Positions 27,373 through 35,269 of a stretch of DNA of 64,000 nucleotides are shown here, in pieces. This DNA comes from Christiangramia sabulilitoris (lineage in GTDB: Bacteria; Bacteroidota; Bacteroidia; Flavobacteriales; Flavobacteriaceae). Made by a program: the position numbers and the translations under genes. The first letter of the stretch is position 1. Each line of letters begins with the position of its first letter. Location: positions 1 to 64,000 of the forward strand of contig NZ_VHSF01000002.1 of the NCBI RefSeq assembly GCF_007050985.1, read 5' to 3'. A model generated the notes under the pieces. It searched no databases. It saw nothing but the letters and a program-made list of their open reading frames with translations, and had not been told where the DNA came from.

Positions 27373-29820
27373 TTATTTCTTTCCTATTCTAATGATATCG
27401 GCAAAGATTCCAGAGGCGGTCACCTCTGCCCCTGCTCCTGCACCTTTAACGATCAATGGTTGTTCGGGGTACCTGTCTGTAAAAAATAAAACGATATTAT
27501 CACTTCCGCTCAAATTGGCAAAAGGATGATGTTCATGCACTTTCTGTAAACCTACCCGGGCTTTGCCATCTTCTAACTGGGCCACATATTTTAATTCGGC
27601 ATTTTCTTTCTCAGCATCTCTATATAAGTTCTGAAATTCAGGTTCGTCCCTTTTTAATAATTCAAAAAATTTATTATTCGTTTCGCTATTCAGGCTTTCT
27701 GCAGATAAAAAATCGTCCCTTTCAATATCTTCCAACTCAAGCTGATGGCCGCTTTCACGTGCCAGGATCAGGATCTTTCTGGCTACATCCACTCCACTTA
27801 GATCAATCTTGGGATCTGGTTCTGTATATCCCTCTTTCATTGCTGTCTCCACGACTTTATAGAAAGGATCGGTAGCATTATAATTATTAAAGACGAAATT
27901 CAAACTTCCTGAAAGGACAGCCTGGATTTTTTTAATCCGGTCGCCGCTGGCCATTAAATTCTGTAAGGTGTCTATTATAGGAAGACCTGCACCAACATTC
28001 GTTTCGTATAAAAAAGAAGCCCCATATTCTCTCGCCAGATTTTGAAGATTCTCATAATTTTCAAAAGCATCTGCACAGGCTATTTTATTACAGGTAACTA
28101 CAGAGATTGAATTTGCGAGATAATCTTTATACCAACCGGAAATCTCAGCGCTGGCCGTATTATCCACGAAAATACTATTCCGCAAATTGAATTGTTTTAC
28201 CCGCTTAAAAAACAACTTTTTATCTGCCTGTTCTCCCGTTTCAAGAAGTTTCTGCCAATTCCCTAGATCTATCCCGTCTTCATCGAAATACATTTTCCGG
28301 GAATTGGAAACAGCCAGTACTCTTACCTTTAATCGTAATTTATCAAGCAGATAAGTCTCCTGCTTTTTTAGTTGATCCAGTAATTTACTTCCTACATTTC
28401 CTACCCCGGTGATGAACAGGTTCAACTCTTTAGAAGGCACCTCAAAAAACTGCTCATGTAGTGTATTTAAAGCTTTAGTTACATCCTTTTTAGCAATCAC
28501 GGCAGATATATTCCGCTCTGAAGAACCTTGCGCTATGGCTCTTATATTGATATTGTTATTTCCTAAAGCACTAAACATTTTCCCGCTAAGACCATGATGA
28601 CTTTTCATCCTGTCACCTACCAGGGCAATTATTGAGACATCATCCTCAATTTCCACAGGTTTGATCTTTTTAAAAGCGATCTCGGCATCAAAAGATTCGT
28701 CCAGAGCTTCCTTTGCTTTTTCTGCTTCATCAGCTTTTACTGCTATGCAGATACTATGTTCAGAAGAGGCCTGAGTAATTAATACCACATTAATGTGTTC
28801 CTGGAACAGCACTTCAAAAAAGCGCTTCGAAAAACCTGGAATTCCAACCATCCCGCTACCTTCTATATTCAATAGTTTAATTGAGTCGATATGAGTGATA
28901 CCGGTAACCCATCTAAAATTCTTTTTACTGGATTTTGAGATGATCGTTCCTGGTGCTTCAGGTTCAAAGGTATTTTTAATATGTATCTCGATATTTTTGT
29001 CGAGTAGAGGCTGAAGGGTTGGTGGATATAAAACTTTTGCCCCGAAATGTGATAATTCCATAGCCTCTTCATAACTAATATGATTTAGTGAATAGGCCTG
29101 GGGAACCAGGTTTGGATTGGCTGTAAACATCCCGTTCACATCGGTATATATATAAACTTTATTCAGATCCAAGGCTCCGGCAATAATAGCCGCAGTAAAA
29201 TCTGAACCCCCACGGCCCAGTGTAGTAGGTACTCCCTGGTCATTTTTCGCAACAAATCCCGGAACTATATAAAAATCTGCCTTGTGTTCCTGGAAAAAAT
29301 CTGTAATGTTTTTATTAGTGACCTCGTAATTTACGACCACCTTTTCGTTAGTATTTTTACAAACGATTAATTTTCTGGAATCGGTAAATAATGAATCGAG
29401 GTTAAGACTTTTGAAATATTCAGCGATGATCATCGAACTTAATATTTCTCCAAACCCTGAGATCACATGTCTGGTTTTATCTGAAAGTTCATTTAAGAGG
29501 TAAACTCCTTCATACAAAGTTTCCAACCGGTTAAATTGATTTTTTACTTTGCTTAAAATACCGCTTTGGGCGGTTACCGGTAAAAGTTCCCGGACTACAT
29601 CCAAATGTCTTTTTTCTGTCTTCTCAAGGACCTCCTTATACCTTAAGTCTTCTTTTGAGGCAAGTTCAGCCATGGTTAGCAGGTCATTGGTAACACCTCC
29701 GAAAGCGGAAAAAACTGAAATAACAGCATCTTTTTCCAAATGTTCCTGAATAGTTTTTGCAACAAGCTTAATTCGTTCTGAAGTGGCTAAAGATGAACCA
29801 CCAAATTTCAGGATATACAT
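27373..29820 (-). CDS. thrA: Bifunctional aspartate kinase / homoserine dehydrogenase I
   Basis: An 815-residue fusion catalysing the first and third steps from aspartate to threonine. The kinase domain (about 1-295) starts with MYILKFGGSSLATSERIK and has PTTLGRGGSDFTAAIIAGAL. Two ACT regulatory domains (about 310-455, VGIPGFSKRFFEVL, ALVGDRMKSHHGLSGKM) should bind the feedback inhibitor. The dehydrogenase part (about 463-815) starts with the Rossmann motif FITGVGNVGSKLLDQL and includes VLSGSLNFVFN and EPDPKIDLSGVDVARK. Size matches E. coli ThrA (820). It is preceded by an Ile/Thr-rich leader ORF, suggesting amino-acid control. Function is very secure. Confidence 0.97.
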   Translation of the reverse strand: MYILKFGGSSLATSERIKLVAKTIQEHLEKDAVISVFSAFGGVTNDLLTMAELASKEDLRYKEVLEKTEKRHLDVVRELLPVTAQSGILSKVKNQFNRLETLYEGVYLLNELSDKTRHVISGFGEILSSMIIAEYFKSLNLDSLFTDSRKLIVCKNTNEKVVVNYEVTNKNITDFFQEHKADFYIVPGFVAKNDQGVPTTLGRGGSDFTAAIIAGALDLNKVYIYTDVNGMFTANPNLVPQAYSLNHISYEEAMELSHFGAKVLYPPTLQPLLDKNIEIHIKNTFEPEAPGTIISKSSKKNFRWVTGITHIDSIKLLNIEGSGMVGIPGFSKRFFEVLFQEHINVVLITQASSEHSICIAVKADEAEKAKEALDESFDAEIAFKKIKPVEIEDDVSIIALVGDRMKSHHGLSGKMFSALGNNNINIRAIAQGSSERNISAVIAKKDVTKALNTLHEQFFEVPSKELNLFITGVGNVGSKLLDQLKKQETYLLDKLRLKVRVLAVSNSRKMYFDEDGIDLGNWQKLLETGEQADKKLFFKRVKQFNLRNSIFVDNTASAEISGWYKDYLANSISVVTCNKIACADAFENYENLQNLAREYGASFLYETNVGAGLPIIDTLQNLMASGDRIKKIQAVLSGSLNFVFNNYNATDPFYKVVETAMKEGYTEPDPKIDLSGVDVARKILILARESGHQLELEDIERDDFLSAESLNSETNNKFFELLKRDEPEFQNLYRDAEKENAELKYVAQLEDGKARVGLQKVHEHHPFANLSGSDNIVLFFTDRYPEQPLIVKGAGAGAEVTASGIFADIIRIGKK

Positions 29821-29875
29821 AACTGAAACTGTTTAAAGATTTATATAGATTTAGATATACTGGTACGGACGGATG

Positions 29876-29935
29876 TTATATAGCTAGGACCCCAAATGGG
29901 GTAATACCTGTAATCGTGATAGCAATAATCAGCAT
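29876..29935 (-). CDS. thrL: Putative Ile/Thr-rich leader peptide of the thrABC operon
   Basis: A 19-codon ORF that starts with ATG and ends with TAA, lying 55 bp upstream of thrA on the same strand: MLIIAITITGITPFGVLAI. Six of 19 codons are Ile and three are Thr, the two end products of the pathway, as in the E. coli thrL leader (also Thr/Ile rich). A 5-bp hairpin (ACCCC/GGGGT) lies in its 3' half. A second small hairpin (TTTCAG/CTGAAA, 29806-29828) encloses the thrA start codon. I see no classical U-run terminator between it and thrA, so if it regulates, it may do so by translational coupling or Rho rather than textbook attenuation. It is an inference from position and composition. Confidence 0.5.
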   Translation of the reverse strand: MLIIAITITGITPFGVLAI

Positions 29936-30011
29936 TGGAAAGATTGAATTTCCGGCAGTCTTATTGATATTTCCCTGTAGTTTTTGCACGATTTTTTCTC
30001 GAAATGTTTTT

Positions 30012-30040
30012 TAAAGGTATTCAAATTAATTTACCAACAA
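30012..30040 (-). promoter_or_regulatory. Candidate promoter for thr operon
   Basis: On the minus strand, TTG (30040-30038), an 18-base spacer and TACCTTTA (30019-30012) match the flavobacterial TTG/TAnnTTTG promoter with one mismatch. Transcription from here would include the leader ORF at 29935-29876 in a 5' region of roughly 185 bases. Confidence 0.45.
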
Positions 30041-30093
30041 AATTATTTCCATGCTTCCCTTCAAAAATTATCAATTTACTAAAAATCAACAAT

Positions 30094-30123
30094 AAAAAAC
30101 CCGATAAAAACAATTACCGGGTT
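30094..30123 (-). terminator. Rho-independent terminator after the MoxR-like gene
   Basis: On the minus strand, AACCCG pairs with CGGGTT around a 14-base loop and runs into a T tract, 30 bp past the stop codon of the AAA ATPase gene. It insulates that gene from the thr promoter. The rest of the 332-bp gap is the thr leader. Confidence 0.75.
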
Positions 30124-30152
30124 GAAAATGTGATAATTATAAAATTAATATT

Positions 30153-31616
30153 TTATAATCCACTGATGTAGCTTCCATAAAGATCCTTAAATTGAAGGCC
30201 TTTCGCGAAACGTTGTTTACTAAGTTTTTTATGTTCCACCAGAGCCCATAATAAGAACTCCTTCATGAAATATTTATCCTCTTCCTTAAGATCGGGCTGA
30301 TACTTTTTTATTAAGTCATTAAGAGGTTCTATTGAATCTAATTTTTCTTTGTAATCAGATTCAGTAAGATCATCGGGCAATTCGAATCCTGAACCGTCAA
30401 AGAACCACTCTATAAGATTGTCATACGGAGTTGTAGCATCTGGTTTCTGTAATTTTTCGATCGGCGGAAAATAATTAGGAAACAGGGATTTAACTGCATC
30501 ACCTATGAGCTGCATGGCAACAAAGGCAGCCCCTTCCTGCTCTCCTTCATAGACCAGCTCCACCTTACCGGTAATCGCCGGAATTACACCAAGGAAATCA
30601 CCAAATCTAAGCAGCGTTTCTTCTTCTCCATTCTTTATAGCCCTTCGTTCCGCAGTACTTAATAAGTTTTCGAATGCCGTGATACTCATCCTTGCACTCA
30701 CACCACTTTTATGATCTATAAATTCACTGTCCCGGGCCTCAAAACTTATCTGTTCTAAAAGATCTTTAGCAATTTCTGGCACGTAAATCAAATCGCTCTG
30801 TCTTTTATCCAGTCGGGCTTCCTGTGAAGTGATCAATTTCGCTATTTCTATACTTTCAGGGTAATGTGTAAGAATTTGAGAGCCTATCCTATCCTTTAGC
30901 GGAGTCACGATACTTCCTCTATTGGTGTAGTCTTCTGGGTTCGCAGTAAAAACGAATTGCATATCTAAAGGTAATCGCAATTTGAAACCCCGAATCTGAA
31001 TATCACCTTCCTGTAGAATATTAAAGAGTGCAACCTGAATTCTTGCCTGTAAATCAGGTAATTCATTGATTACAAAAATGCTCCTGTTTGCCCTTGGAAT
31101 CATTCCGAAGTGGATCACCCGGTCATCAGCATAACTTAGTTTCAGGTTGGCGGCTTTAATTGGATCAACGTCACCAATAAGATCTGCTACGGTGACATCT
31201 GGGGTTGCCAGTTTTTCAAAAAAGCGTTCTTCCCGATGGATCCATGAAATCGGAGTATTATCGCCTTTAGCAATGATCATTTCCCTAGCATATCTGCTAA
31301 TTGGTCTTAATGGGTCATCATTAATCTCTGAACCTTCTATGGTAGGAATCCACTCATCCAGAAGGTTTACCATAAGTCTGGCCAACCTGGTTTTAGCTTG
31401 TCCGCGTAAGCCCAGGAGATTAATATTATGACGGGATAAAATGGCTCTTTCCAACTCGGGAATTACCGAATAGTCATATCCATGAATGCCTTCAAAGGCT
31501 TTTTCATTATTCCTGATCTTTTGCTTGAGATTATCTCTTAATTCGTCTTTGATGCTCTTACTTTGGTAACCTGCTTTCTTGAGGTCACCTAAGTTTTTAA
31601 TGCTTTCCTTGTCCAT
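30153..31616 (-). CDS. MoxR/magnesium-chelatase subunit I-like AAA+ ATPase
   Basis: A 487-residue cytoplasmic AAA+ protein. Walker A is GLRGQAKT (69-76). Walker B is in SIFVINELPDLQARIQVALFNILQEGD, which also carries the ChlI-like sensor region. TANPEDYTNRGSIVTPLKDRIGSQI is the sensor-1/arginine-finger region. A helical C-terminal part (about 340-487) is specific to this subgroup. It is encoded 10 bp downstream of a VWA-domain protein. Such MoxR-VWA or ChlI-ChlD pairs act as metal-insertion or protein-remodelling chaperones. No ChlH-like cobalt or magnesium chelatase large subunit is present, so true chelatase activity is unlikely. The ATPase is certain; the client is unknown. Confidence 0.9.
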   Translation of the reverse strand: MDKESIKNLGDLKKAGYQSKSIKDELRDNLKQKIRNNEKAFEGIHGYDYSVIPELERAILSRHNINLLGLRGQAKTRLARLMVNLLDEWIPTIEGSEINDDPLRPISRYAREMIIAKGDNTPISWIHREERFFEKLATPDVTVADLIGDVDPIKAANLKLSYADDRVIHFGMIPRANRSIFVINELPDLQARIQVALFNILQEGDIQIRGFKLRLPLDMQFVFTANPEDYTNRGSIVTPLKDRIGSQILTHYPESIEIAKLITSQEARLDKRQSDLIYVPEIAKDLLEQISFEARDSEFIDHKSGVSARMSITAFENLLSTAERRAIKNGEEETLLRFGDFLGVIPAITGKVELVYEGEQEGAAFVAMQLIGDAVKSLFPNYFPPIEKLQKPDATTPYDNLIEWFFDGSGFELPDDLTESDYKEKLDSIEPLNDLIKKYQPDLKEEDKYFMKEFLLWALVEHKKLSKQRFAKGLQFKDLYGSYISGL

Positions 31617-31626
31617 ATATATTCTC

Positions 31627-32757
31627 TTATCCTCTTATTCTTTTCTTCCTGTTAATTTCATAATCTTCAAAGATCATTTCACCCAGGCCTTTTAGTCCTG
31701 TATAAAAGGCTTTACCCTGATTGGCAGCCGTAAATTCCTGAACGAACCTGGTAAGGTAGGGATCCTGCGCGATCATAAAAGTGGTAATAGGTATTCTAAT
31801 TTTTCTTGCCTGGCGTGCCATGTTATAGCATTTATCCACTATATAGGGGTCCAGCCCCATACTATTCTTGTAATAACTACCGTCACGTTCCCTAACACAA
31901 CTAGGTTTACCATCAGTAATCATAAAAATCTGTTTATTGGTATTTCTTTTTCTGCGCAACAGGTCCATAGCTAATTCCAGGCCGGCAACTGTATTGGTAT
32001 GATAGGGTCCAACCTTAAGATAAGGTAGTTCTGCGATAGAAATAGGCCAGGCATCATTTCCAAACACCAGAATATCCAGAGTGTCCTTTGGATAACGGGT
32101 AGTGATCAATTCAGATAAAGCCATTGCGACTTTTTTGGCCGGTGTGATCCTGTCTTCTCCATATAAGATCATACTGTGACTAATATCTATCATAAGTACA
32201 GTACTCATCTGGGATTTATAGTGCGTTTCCTCAACAACAAGATCATCTTCAGACATGGTAAATTCACCGATACCATGGTTGATCTGAGCATTACGCAAAC
32301 TTTCTGTTACCGAGATCCTGCTTAAAGAATCTCCAAACTGATAAGCCCTAAAATCTCCAGTATGCTCATCTCCTCTACCGGTCTGATCTGTTCTATGGTT
32401 ACCGGCAGATCCTTTTTTCAATTTTCCAAAGATCTGTTCCAGGGCCTGTTGTCTTATTGCCCTTTCAGTTTTGGCTGTAATTGCCATTCCGCCATTGCCG
32501 TCATCATCAATTTCCTCTCTTATATATCCTTTCTTTTTGAGATCTTCTACAAAATCATCCAAAGTATAATCCTCATTGGTAAGTTTATATTCTTCATCGA
32601 GTTGTTTCAACCAATCCAGGGCCTCATCGAGATCTCCCGAAGTATGCGTAATAATCTCTTTGAAGATTTCGAATAACTTATCAAAAGGAGATGTTTCTGG
32701 CGCGTCATATTTATTAAATATAAATCCTCTAATCTCCTTATCTACATTCCTTTTCAT
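31627..32757 (-). CDS. VWA-domain protein, partner of the MoxR-like ATPase
   Basis: A 376-residue soluble protein. The N-terminal half (1-180) is charged and helical with a Gly-rich linker (about 115-135). The C-terminal VWA domain (about 185-365) has a complete MIDAS: Asp191-x-Ser193-x-Ser195 (MIDISHSM), a Thr near 254-256 (YHTNTVAG) and Asp282 (MITDGKPS). It therefore should bind a divalent metal. It resembles the ChlD/CobT C-terminal part and is the likely regulator or substrate adaptor of the AAA protein encoded 10 bp downstream. No signal peptide is seen. The fold is confident; the role is inferred from pairing. Confidence 0.88.
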   Translation of the reverse strand: MKRNVDKEIRGFIFNKYDAPETSPFDKLFEIFKEIITHTSGDLDEALDWLKQLDEEYKLTNEDYTLDDFVEDLKKKGYIREEIDDDGNGGMAITAKTERAIRQQALEQIFGKLKKGSAGNHRTDQTGRGDEHTGDFRAYQFGDSLSRISVTESLRNAQINHGIGEFTMSEDDLVVEETHYKSQMSTVLMIDISHSMILYGEDRITPAKKVAMALSELITTRYPKDTLDILVFGNDAWPISIAELPYLKVGPYHTNTVAGLELAMDLLRRKRNTNKQIFMITDGKPSCVRERDGSYYKNSMGLDPYIVDKCYNMARQARKIRIPITTFMIAQDPYLTRFVQEFTAANQGKAFYTGLKGLGEMIFEDYEINRKKRIRG

Positions 32758-32923
32758 AAGCTTAAAAATAACCCTTTTTCAAGAGAATTAGAATACATGC
32801 TTTGTAAACACTAACTAAACTTTTGTTAATTGAGTTAAACCATCATCCTGCCAGAGCCTGTTATTCTTTTCTTAAATACTTCATGCATTACGAGAGATAT
32901 TAGAGATTTGAAAAAAATATATC

Positions 32924-33745
32924 ATGAAAAAAATCGCTCTGCTTTTGTTAGTATTTTTCATCTCTTCTAATTTTTATGCACAGGAGAGTACTTCACCCTA
33001 TAAAACAGATTTCTGGAAAGACGGATCCTGGATTGCCGGCTCTACCGCCATGAATGTGCTGGGGGTCATTACTATCCAGAACAAAGAAAACCTTACTGAT
33101 GCAGAGCTAATTGAACTGGATAAAAATGATCTTTGGAAAATCAACCGGGGAGCAGCGGGTAATTATTCTGTAAATGCAGATGAACTAAGCTATATCCCTT
33201 TTTATGCCTCATTTGCCAGTCCTTTACTTTTTCTTTTAAATGAAGGTGAAAGAAAGAATTTTGGACAGATCTCTGTTATGTTTATTGAAACAATGGCCAC
33301 TACCGGAGCATTTTTTACCATTACTGCCGGAACCGTTCAAAAAAGCAGGCCGTTGGTTTATAATGAATCGCTTTCAAACGAGGAAAGAGCAGATTCTGAT
33401 GCTCAAAGGTCTTTCTTTGCAGGGCATACTGCTGCTACCGCAGCAGCTACCTTTTTCTCTGCTAAAGTATACCAGGACTACCATCCCGAATCGCCTGCGG
33501 TTCCATTTGTCTGGGCAGGAGCGGTTGCTGTGCCTGCTTATGTGGGTTACCTGCGAACAAAGGCCGGCAAACACTTTTTAACAGATAATATTGTAGGTTT
33601 TGGAATTGGTGCCGCATGTGGTATCTTAGTTCCTGAAATACACAAAATCGGGAATGAAAAATTGGACATTTATCCAACTGCGCAGACTAATGTAATGGGA
33701 ACCGGTGTTGATACTAAAGGTATTGGTATGAGCTATTCGTTTTAA
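32924..33745 (+). CDS. PAP2-superfamily phosphatase-like protein, exported
   Basis: A 273-residue protein with a signal peptide (MKKIALLLLVFFISSNFYAQ). The three phosphatase motifs are present in recognisable form: QKSRPLVYN (KxxxxxxRP variant), RSFFAGHTAATAA (PSGH variant with Ala for Pro/Ser) and GYLRTKAGKHFLTDNIVG (SRxxxxxHxxxD). Lipid phosphatases of this family hydrolyse undecaprenyl pyrophosphate or phosphatidate. It is followed after 16 bp by an EEP-family protein, which suggests a two-gene unit in envelope lipid or phosphate metabolism. The substrate cannot be read. Confidence 0.85.
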   Translation: MKKIALLLLVFFISSNFYAQESTSPYKTDFWKDGSWIAGSTAMNVLGVITIQNKENLTDAELIELDKNDLWKINRGAAGNYSVNADELSYIPFYASFASPLLFLLNEGERKNFGQISVMFIETMATTGAFFTITAGTVQKSRPLVYNESLSNEERADSDAQRSFFAGHTAATAAATFFSAKVYQDYHPESPAVPFVWAGAVAVPAYVGYLRTKAGKHFLTDNIVGFGIGAACGILVPEIHKIGNEKLDIYPTAQTNVMGTGVDTKGIGMSYSF

Positions 33746-33761
33746 AAAAAGTCTGAATTTT

Positions 33762-34874
33762 ATGAGTGTTGGAGAAATTATTATTCTGTTTTTTTCTGTT
33801 TTAATGTGTATCCCTACACTGGCCTCAATTACCAAATTTGATAAATGGTGGGTAAGGGGCTTCGATTTTCCCCGCATTCAGATTAGTTCATTAATCATCC
33901 TGGTCATCATATTTTCATTTTTCATATATGATTTCTCAAGGGTATGGCATTTTGTAATTACAGGTTTATTAATCCTTAGTTTGCTCTATCAGTTTAAAAA
34001 AATCTTTCCTTATACCTATTTTGCTAAAAAGCAGGTATTGAAATTCGAAGGAAAAAATACTGATGGCACTATATCTATTCTTGTAAGTAATGTTTTAACA
34101 CCTAATAGAAGAAGCGATAAACTTCTTGCTCTGGTCGAAGAAAGACAGCCAGATGTTCTTCTTACTCTCGAAACAGACAAAAGATGGGAAGATGAACTTT
34201 CTATACTGGAAGAAGAATATAAACATACCGTTAAGATCCCTCAGGACAATTTATATGGAATGCATTTATATTCTAAACTTGAGTTGCAGGAAATCAAGGT
34301 TAGAAATCTGGTACAGAATGATATACCTTCCATTCATGGAAAAGTTGTCCTGAAAAATGGTAAAAAAGTAAACCTTCATTGTTTGCACCCTATGCCACCA
34401 AGCCCTTCAGAAAGTGATACTTCCACCAACAGAGATGCAGAACTACTTATGGTGGGCCGTGATCTGGATGCTGAAAATGATTCTATCCTGGTGATTGGTG
34501 ATCTTAATGATGTAGCCTGGTCACGTACTACCCGGCTGTTTCAAAAACTAAGCGGACTTATGGATCCACGGAAGGGAAGAGGTTTTTTTAATACTTTTCA
34601 TGCAGATTATTTTCTGCTTAGATGGCCCTTGGACCATGTATTCCATACTAAGGATTTTACCCTGATAGAAATAGCGAGGGAAAGAAATATAGGCTCAGAT
34701 CACTTTCCCATGTACATCAAATTGAATTACAAGCCTAAAGCCATGGCAGCCAATGTAGATACAGATGAACCTGCTGAAGAGGAAAAGGATTGGGCCGAGG
34801 ATAAGATCAAAGATGCTGACCCAATAATGGAGAAAATGGAATTTAACTCTCTTCGAAGTACCCAGACAGCTTAG
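33762..34874 (+). CDS. Endonuclease/exonuclease/phosphatase-family membrane protein
   Basis: A 370-residue protein with two or three N-terminal membrane helices (about 5-25, 40-60, 62-80). An EEP domain (about 100-325) follows, recognisable by SILVSNVLTPNRRSDKL, PDVLLTLETDKRW, VIGDLNDVAWS and the C-terminal GSDHFPMYIKL, which holds the catalytic Asp/His. The acidic C-terminal tail (about 330-370) is low-complexity. Similar proteins sit in bacterial membranes and are thought to act as phosphodiesterases or nucleases, but substrates are unknown. The 3' end overlaps the converging response-regulator gene by 32 bp. The domain call is good. Confidence 0.86.
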   Translation: MSVGEIIILFFSVLMCIPTLASITKFDKWWVRGFDFPRIQISSLIILVIIFSFFIYDFSRVWHFVITGLLILSLLYQFKKIFPYTYFAKKQVLKFEGKNTDGTISILVSNVLTPNRRSDKLLALVEERQPDVLLTLETDKRWEDELSILEEEYKHTVKIPQDNLYGMHLYSKLELQEIKVRNLVQNDIPSIHGKVVLKNGKKVNLHCLHPMPPSPSESDTSTNRDAELLMVGRDLDAENDSILVIGDLNDVAWSRTTRLFQKLSGLMDPRKGRGFFNTFHADYFLLRWPLDHVFHTKDFTLIEIARERNIGSDHFPMYIKLNYKPKAMAANVDTDEPAEEEKDWAEDKIKDADPIMEKMEFNSLRSTQTA

Positions 34875-35268
34875 AAATCCCCTTTAATTTAGAGCAATGC
34901 CTTGCCGAAACGGGTTTCTCGATGAAATCCACAACATGAGGATCGTTCGCTGCTTCACGCTTGTCCTTTCGGTCTATAGAAGAAGTTACCATCACTACAT
35001 AAAATCTTTCATTTCCTGGAATCTCTTTTAATCTTCTAAGAAATTCCCAGCCATCCATTTTTGGCATGTTAATATCCAGCATGATTAAATAATCAATATC
35101 GCTTCCAGCTTCTTCAGCAAGAAAATCAAGTGCCTTCTGACCATCTTTAAAACTATATGGATCCGGATCAAGTTCGGTTTTAGAAACTATTTTTCTTTGT
35201 AAAAAAGTGACTATTTCGTCGTCATCTATAATAATCGTGCGCAACATTTGTAAAGTTATTTGGGACAT
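34843..35268 (-). CDS. Single-domain response regulator (CheY-like)
   Basis: A 141-residue receiver. The acidic cluster is Asp15-Asp16-Asp17 (IIIDDDEIV), the phospho-acceptor Asp65 (IMLDINMPKMDGWEF), the switch Thr95 (MVTSSID) and Lys118 (FIEKPV). There is no output domain. Its start codon follows the stop of the PAS-rich sensor gene by one base, so the pair is translationally coupled and should form a two-component-like unit. An internal ATG at codon 8 is an alternative start. The 3' end overlaps the converging EEP gene by 32 bp. The receiver call is certain. Confidence 0.93.
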   Translation of the reverse strand: MSQITLQMLRTIIIDDDEIVTFLQRKIVSKTELDPDPYSFKDGQKALDFLAEEAGSDIDYLIMLDINMPKMDGWEFLRRLKEIPGNERFYVVMVTSSIDRKDKREAANDPHVVDFIEKPVSARHCSKLKGISKLSGYFEES

Positions 35269-35269
35269 A

